Assembly (NCBI GenBank): GCA_001783185.1
Contig: MFQY01000042.1
Location: 553 to 41,473, forward strand
Direction of reading: 5' to 3'
Length of the DNA: 40,921 nucleotides
Source: Candidatus Magasanikbacteria bacterium RIFOXYC2_FULL_40_16
GTDB lineage: Bacteria > Patescibacteriota > Patescibacteriia > Magasanikbacterales > UBA922
This document shows positions 9,085 to 18,245 of the stretch, in pieces. Position 1 is the first letter of the stretch; each line of letters opens with the position of its first letter. The notes under the pieces are model-generated. The model was not told the origin of the DNA and ran no database searches. It saw only the letters and a program-made list of their open reading frames with translations. A program made the position numbers and the translations under genes.

Positions 9085-9717
9085 ATGGCAAAAGCAGTGA
9101 TCTACAATATTCAAGGCAAAGAAAGTGGTTCAATTGAATTGAATGATGAGGTTTTTGGCGTTAAATCAAAAATGTCAGTGATTCATCAAGTTTATCTTGC
9201 TTTGATGGCCAATGCTCGCGAACCTTGGGCTCATACAAAAAATAAGGGCGAGATTCGCGGTGGCGGAAAAAAACCTTGGAAACAAAAAGGCACCGGTAGA
9301 GCGCGTCATGGATCTATTCGTTCACCGATTTGGCGAGGTGGCGGCGTGACATTTGGTCCTTTGAATATCAGAAATTATAAACAAAAAGTTAATAAAAAAA
9401 CAAAAAGGACTGCCGTGCGTATGTGTCTTTCCGATAAGGTTGTTGATGGTAAATTTATTGTGTTGGAAACTTTGCCTACAGACGGCAAAACAAAAGCCAT
9501 AGCGCAATTACGCGCGATATTGCCGGGTTTGAAAAAGACTACTTTGTTGGTGACGCCAAAAAATGATGAGACAATACAAAGAGCGACTAACAATATTCCT
9601 ATGTTGGATTTACAGACAGCGTCAGATATAAATGTAATTGATTTGTTACATCATCAGTATGTTATAACGACAAAAGACGGTGTAAAGGAATTAGAACAGA
9701 GATTAAACAAAGATTAA
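9085..9717 (+). CDS. rplD: 50S ribosomal protein L4
   Basis: MAKAVIYNIQGKESGSIELNDEVFG; EIRGGGKKPWKQKGTGRARHGS. Confidence 0.95.
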   Translation: MAKAVIYNIQGKESGSIELNDEVFGVKSKMSVIHQVYLALMANAREPWAHTKNKGEIRGGGKKPWKQKGTGRARHGSIRSPIWRGGGVTFGPLNIRNYKQKVNKKTKRTAVRMCLSDKVVDGKFIVLETLPTDGKTKAIAQLRAILPGLKKTTLLVTPKNDETIQRATNNIPMLDLQTASDINVIDLLHHQYVITTKDGVKELEQRLNKD

Positions 9718-9730
9718 ATAAATAAACTTT

Positions 9731-9813
9731 GCGGTAAGAGTCGCAGTAGACCAACGGGATCCTTCGCTCGGTCGCTTCACTCCCAACCGCTCAGGATGAC
9801 AAATTTATATAGT
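9731..9813 (+). repeat. intergenic element A, copy 1 (before rplW)
   Basis: accaacgggatccttcgctcggtcgcttcactcccaaccgctcaggatgacaaattta. Confidence 0.9.
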
Positions 9814-10275
9814 ATGGGTTTACTTGATAAGCTAAAAAAGAAAGATAAAATTGAAAAAGAAACAGATTCAAAAAAATCTGCTGATGTTAAAGTTGAAGAA
9901 AAAAAGAAAGATAAAATTGAAAAAGAAACAATCAAGAAACCGGAAGTGAAAAAGGAAGAAAAAACAGCAAGCAAAACCAATCCGTTGAGCCATATCTCAA
10001 ATAAGATATTGGTTAAACCGTTAATCAGTGAAAAAGCGGCGATTGGCGAACAGGAAGGGCTTTATGTTTTTGTCGTTAGCAAAGACGCTAATAAATATCA
10101 AATAAAAGAAGCGGTAAAGGAAGTTTATGGAGAGACGCCGGAGAAAATCAGAGTGGTAAATGTTGAAGGCAAGAGAACTTATGGTGGAAAAAGAGAGGGT
10201 AAAAGACAGGACTGGAAAAAAGCATTTGTGAAAATGCCAAAAGGCAAAACTATTAATATTCATGAAGGTGTTTAA
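9814..10275 (+). CDS. rplW: 50S ribosomal protein L23 with charged N-terminal extension
   Basis: ILVKPLISEKAAIGEQEGLYVFVV. Confidence 0.93.
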   Translation: MGLLDKLKKKDKIEKETDSKKSADVKVEEKKKDKIEKETIKKPEVKKEEKTASKTNPLSHISNKILVKPLISEKAAIGEQEGLYVFVVSKDANKYQIKEAVKEVYGETPEKIRVVNVEGKRTYGGKREGKRQDWKKAFVKMPKGKTINIHEGV

Positions 10276-10278
10276 AAT

Positions 10279-11124
10279 ATGGGAATAAAGATATACAAAC
10301 CAACTACCCCGGGAAGACGTAAAGCAAGCGTCCAGGATTTTTCTGATATCACAAAAAAACATCCGGAGAAAAGTCTTACTGTGATCTTGAAAAAGAATTG
10401 CGGCCGTAATAATACCGGCAGAATTACTGTCAGACACCAAGGTGGCGGATCTAAAAGACTTTACAGAATAGTTGATTTTAAAAGACAAAATTTTGATGTC
10501 GCGGGAGAAGTGATTGCGATTGAATACGATCCTAATCGCGGTTCAAGAATTGCTTTAGTTTTGTTTACAGATAATACAAAATCATATATTATTGCCGCGG
10601 AAGGAATGAAAGTGGGCGATAAAGTATTATCTTCTCAAAAAAAGATTGAAGCGGTTCCGGGAAACAGAATGCCGTTAAAATATATTCCTGTAGGTTTATT
10701 TATTTATAATATTGAATTAACCCCGGGTAAAGGCGGACAAATCGTCAAAGGCGCCGGCACTGCGTCACAGTTACAAGTATTTGAAGCCGGTATGGCGCAG
10801 TTGAAGCTTCCGTCAGGAGAAATAAGAATGGTCAGCGAGGATTGCGCTGCCACTGTTGGTAGAATAAGCAATCCGGATTTCAAATTAGTTAGATTGGGTA
10901 AAGCCGGCAGAATGAGACACAAAGGAATAAGACCAACCGTAAAAGGAAAAAATATGAACCCGGTTGATCACCCGCATGGTGGTGGAGAAGGTCACAGTCC
11001 GATCGGTCTTAAAGGCGGTCCAAAGACCCCTTGGGGCAAGAAGGCTCTTGGTGTTAAGACAAGACAAAGAGGCAAATGGAGTGATAAGTTTATAGTTAAG
11101 AGAAGAAGAGGAAAAAATAATTAA
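10279..11124 (+). CDS. rplB: 50S ribosomal protein L2
   Basis: [38 protein letters not shown]. Confidence 0.98.
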   Translation: MGIKIYKPTTPGRRKASVQDFSDITKKHPEKSLTVILKKNCGRNNTGRITVRHQGGGSKRLYRIVDFKRQNFDVAGEVIAIEYDPNRGSRIALVLFTDNTKSYIIAAEGMKVGDKVLSSQKKIEAVPGNRMPLKYIPVGLFIYNIELTPGKGGQIVKGAGTASQLQVFEAGMAQLKLPSGEIRMVSEDCAATVGRISNPDFKLVRLGKAGRMRHKGIRPTVKGKNMNPVDHPHGGGEGHSPIGLKGGPKTPWGKKALGVKTRQRGKWSDKFIVKRRRGKNN

Positions 11125-11134
11125 TTAATTTTAT

Positions 11135-11455
11135 ATGTCAAGAAGTTTAAAAAAAGGCCCTTATACTGATGAAAAGTTGATGAAAAAGGTCAAAAAAGCG
11201 CTGGCTACAGGCGACAAGAAATCAATAAAAACTTGGGCGCGCGCGTCTACTATTACTCCGGAAATGGTGGGTCTTTCTTTTGCCGTGCATAACGGAAGAG
11301 ACTTTTTGAATGTTTATGTTGATGAAAATATGGTTGGACATAAACTGGGTGAGTTTTCTTTGACAAGAAAATTTGTAAAACATGGTGGTAAGATGCAGAA
11401 AGCGCAGGAAAAGGAAGAAAACGCCGCCCCTGCTGTCCCCGCTAATAATAAATAG
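11135..11455 (+). CDS. rpsS: 30S ribosomal protein S19
   Basis: [21 protein letters not shown]. Confidence 0.97.
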   Translation: MSRSLKKGPYTDEKLMKKVKKALATGDKKSIKTWARASTITPEMVGLSFAVHNGRDFLNVYVDENMVGHKLGEFSLTRKFVKHGGKMQKAQEKEENAAPAVPANNK

Positions 11456-11466
11456 ACTGATTTAAT

Positions 11467-11973
11467 ATGGATAAATTACAAACAAAAGCGACAATAAAAG
11501 GACTGAGAGTGGCTCCAAGGAAAGTCCGTCTGCTGATTGACCTTATTCGCGGTATGCAAGTTGATAGAGCTATTGAACAGCTGGAAATTTCAAAAAAAGA
11601 CGCTGCTCGCGAAGTTCTTAAATTATTGAAATCAGCGATAGCCAATGCTCGACATAATCATCAATTAAAGACAGAAACTTTGGTAATCAAAATTGCTTTT
11701 GTTGATGGTGGAGCGACTTTACACCGATGGACGCCTAGAGCTATGGGCAGAGCAACCCCGATCAGAAAAAGAACCGCTCATGTTACTTTAATTTTGGAAG
11801 GCGAGGTTGATGAAAAGGCGGTTAAGAAAGTTTCCACCAAAGGCGGATCCGCCTCTGGCGGAAAGGTTGGTAAAGAACTAGTTAAAAAAGAAAAAAAAGA
11901 AATTGAAGAAATAAAAGGAGAAAATACTGATGTTAAGACCTCGACAACCAAGAAGGCAAAAAATAAAAAATAA
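11467..11973 (+). CDS. rplV: 50S ribosomal protein L22
   Basis: KATIKGLRVAPRKVRLLIDLIRG. Confidence 0.96.
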   Translation: MDKLQTKATIKGLRVAPRKVRLLIDLIRGMQVDRAIEQLEISKKDAAREVLKLLKSAIANARHNHQLKTETLVIKIAFVDGGATLHRWTPRAMGRATPIRKRTAHVTLILEGEVDEKAVKKVSTKGGSASGGKVGKELVKKEKKEIEEIKGENTDVKTSTTKKAKNKK

Positions 11974-11999
11974 ATAATTAAGTAAACAGATTATAATTT

Positions 12000-12698
12000 A
12001 TGGGACATAAAGTTCATCCAAGAATTCACAGAATACAAGTTATATACACTTGGGATTCAAGATGGTTTGGAAAGAAAAAATATGCTAAGTATGCGGAACA
12101 GGATGTAAGCATCCGTGAATTTTTGATGAAAAAATTTAAAGACGCCCATATTGATTCTATCGGTGTTGAAAGAGGACCGAAGAATATGACAGTTACGGTA
12201 TTTGCGGCCAAGCCGGGATTTATTATTGGTCGGGGCGGACAAGGTCTTGAAGATTTGAGAAAAGAAATTGAAAGAAAATATTTACAAATGTCTTTAAAAG
12301 TTAAATTGAATATTCAGGAAGTTCATTCACCGGCTTTGTCAGCTTCTGTGATTGCGCAGACTGTTGCCGCTGAAATTGAAAAACGCATGCCTTTCCGCAG
12401 GGTGATGAAACAATCAATTGAAAAAGTTATGAAAGCGGGCGCGCAAGGCGTGAAGATTTGTTTGTCAGGCCGTTTGAACGGAGTTGACATTGCGCGTACG
12501 GAAAAATTATCGGCCGGAAAAGTGCCGTTAATCACGCTTAGAAGCGATGTTGATTATTGTCTGTATGAGGCTAACACCACTTATGGCAAGATTGGCGTGA
12601 AAGTGTGGGTTTATCATGGAGAAATTTTTGGAAGAAAAGATAAATTTAGCAAGACGGAAGAGCCGGAAAGCAAAGAAAATAAAGAAAAAAGAAAATAA
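12000..12698 (+). CDS. rpsC: 30S ribosomal protein S3
   Basis: MGHKVHPRIHRI, GFIIGRGGQGLEDLRKEIE. Confidence 0.97.
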   Translation: MGHKVHPRIHRIQVIYTWDSRWFGKKKYAKYAEQDVSIREFLMKKFKDAHIDSIGVERGPKNMTVTVFAAKPGFIIGRGGQGLEDLRKEIERKYLQMSLKVKLNIQEVHSPALSASVIAQTVAAEIEKRMPFRRVMKQSIEKVMKAGAQGVKICLSGRLNGVDIARTEKLSAGKVPLITLRSDVDYCLYEANTTYGKIGVKVWVYHGEIFGRKDKFSKTEEPESKENKEKRK

Positions 12699-12707
12699 TA
12701 ATTTTAT

Positions 12708-13118
12708 ATGTTATTGCCAAAAAAAGTAAAACATAGAAAATGGCACAAGCCAAGAAGGAATAACAAAGGTGTTGCGACAAGAGCAAATACCGTGGCTTTT
12801 GGCAGTTTTGGTCTTAAATCAATGGATAACGCCTGGGTTACATCAAGACAAATTGAATCCGCGCGCCGTGTTTTAACAAGATATGTCAGACGTGGAGGTA
12901 AAATTTGGATTCGTATTTTTCCTGATAGACCGGTTACAACCAAAGGCAACGAAATGCCTATGGGAAAAGGCAAAGGTACGCCAGATCATTATGTTTGCAC
13001 TGTAAAACCGGGTACTGTTATGTTTGAAATGGCCGGAGTTTCGGATGATAAAGCAGTAGAGGCTTTAGTATTGGCAGGGCATAAATTACCTCTAAAAGCT
13101 AAAGTTGTTAAGAAATAA
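12708..13118 (+). CDS. rplP: 50S ribosomal protein L16
   Basis: MLLPKKVKHRKWHKPR, IESARRVLTRYVRRGGKIWIRIFPD. Confidence 0.97.
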   Translation: MLLPKKVKHRKWHKPRRNNKGVATRANTVAFGSFGLKSMDNAWVTSRQIESARRVLTRYVRRGGKIWIRIFPDRPVTTKGNEMPMGKGKGTPDHYVCTVKPGTVMFEMAGVSDDKAVEALVLAGHKLPLKAKVVKK

Positions 13119-13129
13119 ATTAATGATGT

Positions 13130-13324
13130 ATGGATATCAATGAAATCAAAAATAAATCTATAAAAGATTTAAAAGAATTATTGGAAGAAAAAAGAGGAAA
13201 ATTGCGCGATATGCGTTTTAATGTAAGTAGCGCGCAGATAAAGAATGTCAGGGATTTAAGAAAAAATAGAAAAGATATCGCTCAGATTTTGACATTAATA
13301 AATACGCAAAATAAAGAAGTTTAA
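13130..13324 (+). CDS. rpmC: 50S ribosomal protein L29
   Basis: size, position and DLKELLEEKRGKLRDMRF. Confidence 0.9.
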   Translation: MDINEIKNKSIKDLKELLEEKRGKLRDMRFNVSSAQIKNVRDLRKNRKDIAQILTLINTQNKEV

Positions 13325-13340
13325 TTAAAATAATCCAATT

Positions 13341-13435
13341 GAGTGGAAAGAGCAGAAACAGACCAACGAGATCCCTCGCTCGGTCATCCCGACTTAAAGT
13401 CGGGACTCCCGACCGCTCGGGATGACAGATTTTAT
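13341..13435 (+). repeat. intergenic element A, copy 2 (before rpsQ) with nested palindrome
   Basis: gaccaacgagatccctcgctcggtcatcccgacttaaagtcgggactcccgaccgctcgggatgacagatttta. Confidence 0.9.
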
Positions 13436-13708
13436 ATGAATACTAAAAAAAGTGAAACAACTAAAAAGGAAGTTACACGCCGACAGTTTGAAGGTGAGGT
13501 GGTTAGCGTTGTGGAAAATAAGACTATTCATGTATTGGTTAAGACAAAGAAAATGCATCCTAAATACAAGAAGCAGTATCTTACACACAAAAAATACGCT
13601 GTCCACGATGAGGCTAATACGGCAAAAGTTGGTGATGTGGTTTTGTTTCAGGAGTGCAGACCGATTAGTAAGACAAAAAAGAATAGATTAATAAAAGTAA
13701 TAAAATAA
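13436..13708 (+). CDS. rpsQ: 30S ribosomal protein S17
   Basis: [42 protein letters not shown]; called ORF start 13343 is read-through of element A. Confidence 0.95.
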   Translation: MNTKKSETTKKEVTRRQFEGEVVSVVENKTIHVLVKTKKMHPKYKKQYLTHKKYAVHDEANTAKVGDVVLFQECRPISKTKKNRLIKVIK

Positions 13709-13719
13709 TTAAGTGTATC

Positions 13720-13827
13720 CGCGCGGTAAGAGCAGAGCAAAACAACGGGATCCCTTCCCGCCATCCGGCGGGACAGGCCGTTCGGTCGCTCCGCTTCCAA
13801 CCTCTCGGGATGACAAATTTAAATGGT
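13720..13827 (+). repeat. intergenic element A, copy 3 (before rplN) with nested palindrome
   Basis: aacaacgggatccc...cccgccatccggcggga...ttcggtcgctccgcttccaacctctcgggatgacaaattta. Confidence 0.88.
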
Positions 13828-14199
13828 ATGATTCAACACAGATCAATGTTAAAAGTAGCGGATAATACAGGCGCGAAAAAGCTGATGTGCATTCGTGTGC
13901 TTGGTGGTTACAAAAAAAGATATGCGCAACTTGGCGACATAATTACTTGTTCTGTAAAGGAAGCCGTACCTCATGGTATGGTAAAGAAGAGTGAAATTGT
14001 TCATGCTGTTATTGTGCGTCAAAGAAAAGAGAAAAGAAGAAAAGACGGCACATATATAAGATTTGATGAAAATGCGGTTGTGATTATCAATAAGAAAGAC
14101 AAAGAACCGAAAGGGACGCGTATTTTTGGACCGGTTGCCCGCGAATTGCGCGCTAAAGGATATAAAAAGATTATTTCTCTGGCTCCGGAAGTGCTTTAA
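13828..14199 (+). CDS. rplN: 50S ribosomal protein L14
   Basis: [27 protein letters not shown]. Confidence 0.97.
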   Translation: MIQHRSMLKVADNTGAKKLMCIRVLGGYKKRYAQLGDIITCSVKEAVPHGMVKKSEIVHAVIVRQRKEKRRKDGTYIRFDENAVVIINKKDKEPKGTRIFGPVARELRAKGYKKIISLAPEVL

Positions 14200-14299
14200 A
14201 TAGGCATTAGCTGTCAGAATATATAGGGATTAGTCATTATTAAATATTATTAAAAATATAACTAAATATTCTAAACGCTAAACCCTAATTGCTAAAAAT

Positions 14300-14617
14300 A
14301 TGAAAATAAAAACAGGGGACAATGTAAAAGTATTAAGTGGAAGAGATCGCGGTAAAACCGGCAAGGTTATTCAGGTTTTGAAATCTAAGAAAAACGGTCA
14401 AAATTATGCGGTTGTTGAGGGTGTTAATTTGAGAAAGAAACATCTTAAAACACGAAAGGCCGGAGAAAAAGGGCAAACGATTGAATTATCTTTTCCGATT
14501 CATATCAGCAATGTAATGGTTATTGATTCAAATACAAAAAAGACAACCAGAGTAGGGTATAAAGTGGAAGGCAAAGAGAAGAAAAGAATTTCAAAAAAAA
14601 GCGGTGAATTTATATAA
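14300..14617 (+). CDS. rplX: 50S ribosomal protein L24
   Basis: MKIKTGDNVKVLSGRDRGKTGKVIQV. Confidence 0.96.
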   Translation: MKIKTGDNVKVLSGRDRGKTGKVIQVLKSKKNGQNYAVVEGVNLRKKHLKTRKAGEKGQTIELSFPIHISNVMVIDSNTKKTTRVGYKVEGKEKKRISKKSGEFI

Positions 14618-14620
14618 AAG

Positions 14621-14723
14621 TTTATAGCCAATAGTTCATAGCCAATAATTTGATAAAATGCGATATAAGTGAACTAAGTAAAGTAACCTATTGGCTATTG
14701 GCTCCGAACTAATAACTATTATT
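14621..14723. repeat. inverted-repeat family B (rplX-rplE gap)
   Basis: tttatagccaatagttcatagccaataatt ... tattggctattggctccgaactaataactattatt-ATG. Confidence 0.85.
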
Positions 14724-15269
14724 ATGAAATCAGTATTATACCAACAATATAAGAAAGAAATTGTGCCGGCTCTTAAAAAAGAGTTTGGATACAAAAATGT
14801 AATGCAAGTGCCTAAATTGGAAAAGGTGGTTATTAATGTTGGTTATGGAAAACACGCAAAAGAAAAAAATTATGTTGAACACGTGGAAAAAGTTTTGTCG
14901 GCGATTTCCGGACAGAAGCCGATTCATAATAAATCAAAAAAATCCATTTCAAATTTTAAAATCAGGGAAGGGATGAGTATTGGCGCGTCGGTTACTATGC
15001 GTGGTAATAAAATGTATGATTTTGTTTACAAATTGGTAAATGTAACTTTCCCGCGTATCCGCGATTTTCGCGGTATAAATCCGAAAGCTTTTGATCATCA
15101 AGGTAACTATACCGTAGGAATAAAAGAACAGTTAGCCTTTCCGGAAATTACATCAAGCATGGTTGATATAATTCACGGATTGGAAATCACCTTTGTAATT
15201 AAAGGCGGAAATAAAGAGCAAAATTTTTCATTATTAAGCAAGATGGGTTTCCCATTTAGGAATAAATAA
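14724..15269 (+). CDS. rplE: 50S ribosomal protein L5
   Basis: ISGQKPIHNKSKKSISNFKIREGMSIGASVTMRG; called ORF start 14691 is repeat-derived. Confidence 0.96.
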   Translation: MKSVLYQQYKKEIVPALKKEFGYKNVMQVPKLEKVVINVGYGKHAKEKNYVEHVEKVLSAISGQKPIHNKSKKSISNFKIREGMSIGASVTMRGNKMYDFVYKLVNVTFPRIRDFRGINPKAFDHQGNYTVGIKEQLAFPEITSSMVDIIHGLEITFVIKGGNKEQNFSLLSKMGFPFRNK

Positions 15270-15284
15270 ATAATTAATAAAATA

Positions 15285-15372
15285 ATCGAGCAATAAGAGC
15301 AGAATTAGACCAACGAGATCCCTCGCTCGGTCGCTCCGCTCCCAACCGCTCGGGATGACAGATTTTAAATGT
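15285..15372 (+). repeat. intergenic element A, copy 4 (before rpsZ)
   Basis: gaccaacgagatccctcgctcggtcgctccgctcccaaccgctcgggatgacagattttaaa. Confidence 0.9.
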
Positions 15373-15558
15373 ATGGCAACTCAAGGACAAATAGCAAAAT
15401 CAAAAAGAAAACCGAAATTTAGCACTAGAATTGTTAGACGTTGTTGGAAATGCGGAAGAAAAAGAGGCTATATTAGGCACTTTAATTTATGCAGAATTTG
15501 TTTTAGAGAACTGGCTAACGAAGGCAAGTTGCCCGGGGTAAGGAAGTCAAGCTGGTAA
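15373..15558 (+). CDS. rpsZ: 30S ribosomal protein S14, zinc-binding type
   Basis: [23 protein letters not shown], two CxxC pairs. Confidence 0.95.
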   Translation: MATQGQIAKSKRKPKFSTRIVRRCWKCGRKRGYIRHFNLCRICFRELANEGKLPGVRKSSW

Positions 15559-15615
15559 TAACCATTAAAACATAAAAACATTAAAACATAAAAACATTTA
15601 GAAAATTATATTATG

Positions 15616-16002
15616 ATGACAGATCCAATCGCAGACATGTTAACACGCATAAGAAACGCGCAAGCAGTTGGCAAAAAAACTGTTGATTTAGCTTTTTCCA
15701 AATTGAAAATGAGCATCAGCAAGATTTTGGTTGAGGAAGGCTATATTAATAAAGCGGAAAAAGTTGACAGCAATCCGCCGGTTTTGAGATTGGAACTGAA
15801 ATATATCGGTAAAAATCCGGCTATACAGTCTATTAAGCGCGACAGCACGCCTGGACACAGAAAATATTGTAAATCAGATGAATTACCTAAAGTTTTGAAT
15901 GATTATGGTATCGCTATTCTCTCCACTTCAAAAGGGCTGATGACAAATAAACAGGCTAGAAAAGAGTCGGTTGGAGGAGAATTAATCTGTTCAGTATATT
16001 AA
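15616..16002 (+). CDS. rpsH: 30S ribosomal protein S8
   Basis: MTDPIADMLTRIRNAQ, GGELICSVY. Confidence 0.97.
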   Translation: MTDPIADMLTRIRNAQAVGKKTVDLAFSKLKMSISKILVEEGYINKAEKVDSNPPVLRLELKYIGKNPAIQSIKRDSTPGHRKYCKSDELPKVLNDYGIAILSTSKGLMTNKQARKESVGGELICSVY

Positions 16003-16010
16003 TTAACAAG

Positions 16011-16116
16011 TTTATAGCCAATAGTTCATAGCCAGTAGATTTAAGAGAAAAAGGCGAAAGAACTAAATAAATTAACAAACTGTTGGCTCAGAACTATGAA
16101 CTAAGAACTATTATAT
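16011..16116. repeat. inverted-repeat family B (rpsH-rplF gap)
   Basis: tttatagccaatagttcatagccagtag ... tgttggctcagaactatgaactaagaactattatat-ATG. Confidence 0.85.
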
Positions 16117-16665
16117 ATGTCACGTATAGGCAAACAAATTATAGCAATTCCAAGCGGGGTAGAGGTCTCTGTAAAAGAAGGCAAAGTTTTTGTTAAAGGA
16201 CCAAAAGGCCAATTGGAGCGTGAACTGCACAAATTGGTTACTGTTAATATCACTGATAATAAAGTTACGGTTGATGTTGTAAATAAAGAATCAAAATTAG
16301 AAAGATCCCTTTGGGGCACATTTGCCGCTCATATAAAAAATATGGTGCTGGGTGTAACTAAAGGATTTAAGAAACAACTGGAAATAAACGGCGTAGGTTA
16401 TAAAGCTGCCATGCAGGGCAAAGATTTGAAGCTTGATGTTGGTTATTCCAATCCGGTAATTTATAAGATTCCGGAGAAAGTAACCGCTTCCGTGGAGAAA
16501 AATATGATTAGTTTGGAGAGCGCGGATAAAGAATTGTTGGGCAAAGTCGCCTCAGAAATAAGAGTTATTCGAAAACCTGAACCTTATAAAGGCAAGGGAA
16601 TTAAGTATGTTGAAGAAACCATCAGACGTAAAGCCGGCAAATCAGCTGCTAAAGCGGCCGCATAA
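16117..16665 (+). CDS. rplF: 50S ribosomal protein L6
   Basis: MSRIGKQIIAIPSGVEV, KPEPYKGKGIKYVEE. Confidence 0.97.
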   Translation: MSRIGKQIIAIPSGVEVSVKEGKVFVKGPKGQLERELHKLVTVNITDNKVTVDVVNKESKLERSLWGTFAAHIKNMVLGVTKGFKKQLEINGVGYKAAMQGKDLKLDVGYSNPVIYKIPEKVTASVEKNMISLESADKELLGKVASEIRVIRKPEPYKGKGIKYVEETIRRKAGKSAAKAAA

Positions 16666-16679
16666 ATTAATATTATTTT

Positions 16680-17048
16680 ATGAGAAATATAAAAACAATC
16701 AAAAAAAGCAGACGACACGCCAGGATAAGGGCGATGCTTTCCGGTACAGCCGAAAGGCCGAGATTACATGTATCCAAAACTTTAACCGGGCTTTATTTGC
16801 AATTGATTGATGATAATGCCGGTAAAACTCTTGCGAGCGTAAACAGTAAAAAAGATTTGCCGAAAAAAGGAGATGCCGGTGAGAGAAAAGCTAAAGTGGC
16901 GCAAAGTTATTTGCTGGGCAAAGTTTTAGCTGAAAAAGCATTGGCTGCGGGAATTAAAGCGGCAGTATTTGACAGAGGAGGAAACCGATATCATGGAAGA
17001 GTAAAAGCGGTAGCGGAAGGCGCGAGAGATGGAGGACTTGAATTTTAA
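16680..17048 (+). CDS. rplR: 50S ribosomal protein L18
   Basis: RHARIRAMLSGTAERPRLHV, FDRGGNRYHGRVKAVAEGARDGGL. Confidence 0.96.
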   Translation: MRNIKTIKKSRRHARIRAMLSGTAERPRLHVSKTLTGLYLQLIDDNAGKTLASVNSKKDLPKKGDAGERKAKVAQSYLLGKVLAEKALAAGIKAAVFDRGGNRYHGRVKAVAEGARDGGLEF

Positions 17049-17088
17049 TAATTAAACATAATCCGAATCGGATTATAATATTTGAAGT

Positions 17089-17670
17089 ATGGAAAAGAGA
17101 AAAGGTAAAGGCAGAGGAAAATTCAAAAAAGAAAAACCGGAGTTTGATCAGCAGATTGTTGATTTAGCCCGTGTTACTCGTGTCACAAAAGGTGGAAAGC
17201 AACTTAGCTTTCGCGCTTGTGTTGTGATAGGCAACCGAAAAGGCAGAGTTGGTTATGGTGTTAAGAAAGGAAAAGATGTTCAGATTGCGGTGGATAAAGC
17301 GGTTAATCAGGCAAAGAAATATATGATTACTGTGCCGATTAACAGAGGTACCATACCGCACAGAGTGGAAGCTAAATACGGCGCAGGCAGAGTTTTGATT
17401 AAACCGGCCCCGCTTGGTTCCGGTATTATTGCCGGCAGTTCCGTCAGAATCGTTTTGGAACTTGCGGGCGTACCAAATGCTTCAGCTAAGATTATGAGTA
17501 AAACAAATAATAAAATTACCAATGTAAAGGCTGTGTTTGAAGCATTGCAGAAGTTTAAACCATTGAGATTTAAAAAGTTTATTAAGAAGGATGAAGTCAA
17601 AACCGAGGAAAAAACGGAAGTTAAAAAACCGTTCACAAAGAAAAAAGAAAATAAAATAGATAATAAATAA
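17089..17670 (+). CDS. rpsE: 30S ribosomal protein S5
   Basis: VTRVTKGGKQLSFRACVVIGNRKGRVGYGVKKGKDV. Confidence 0.97.
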   Translation: MEKRKGKGRGKFKKEKPEFDQQIVDLARVTRVTKGGKQLSFRACVVIGNRKGRVGYGVKKGKDVQIAVDKAVNQAKKYMITVPINRGTIPHRVEAKYGAGRVLIKPAPLGSGIIAGSSVRIVLELAGVPNASAKIMSKTNNKITNVKAVFEALQKFKPLRFKKFIKKDEVKTEEKTEVKKPFTKKKENKIDNK

Positions 17671-17681
17671 TAAATTAACCT

Positions 17682-17777
17682 GGTGGCAAGGGTAGCGATA
17701 GACCAACAAGATCCTTCGCTCGGTCGTCCCGACTAAGTCGGGACTCCCAACCGCTCAGGATGACAGATTATAAAGTT
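17682..17777 (+). repeat. intergenic element A, copy 5 (before rplO) with nested palindrome
   Basis: gaccaacaagatccttcgctcggtcgtcccgactaagtcgggactcccaaccgctcaggatgacagatta. Confidence 0.9.
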
Positions 17778-18221
17778 ATGGTTATAAATTTACATACAAT
17801 TAAACCTGCCCACGGGTCAAGGAAAAGAAGTAAAAGAGTTGGCCGTGGCAATGCCTCTCAAAAAGGGACTACTGCCGGACGCGGTATGAAAGGTCAGAAA
17901 GCCCGTTCAGGCGGAAAAAAAGGTTTGGCGGTTAAGGGTTTTAAGAAATCATTTCAAAAAGTACCTAAGGTGCGTGGTTTTAGAAGTCAAAAACCGAAAA
18001 AACAAACTGTAACTTTATCAATTTTGGAAAGAATCGCAAAAAATGGCGATGTGGTGACCCCTAGATATTTAAACAAAAAGGGTGTAATAGATAATTCACA
18101 GAGCGGGGTAAAAGTGGTGGCCACAGGCGAATTAAAGAAAAAAATTACTTTAAGCGGTTGTGTTGCCAGCAAAAAAGCGGTTGAAGCTATTGAAAAAGCC
18201 GGTGGAAAACTAGAGTTTTAG
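17778..18221 (+). CDS. rplO: 50S ribosomal protein L15
   Basis: GSRKRSKRVGRGNASQKGTTAGRGMKGQKARSGG. Confidence 0.96.
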   Translation: MVINLHTIKPAHGSRKRSKRVGRGNASQKGTTAGRGMKGQKARSGGKKGLAVKGFKKSFQKVPKVRGFRSQKPKKQTVTLSILERIAKNGDVVTPRYLNKKGVIDNSQSGVKVVATGELKKKITLSGCVASKKAVEAIEKAGGKLEF

Positions 18222-18245
18222 GTTTTGGCTATTAAATAATTTATC

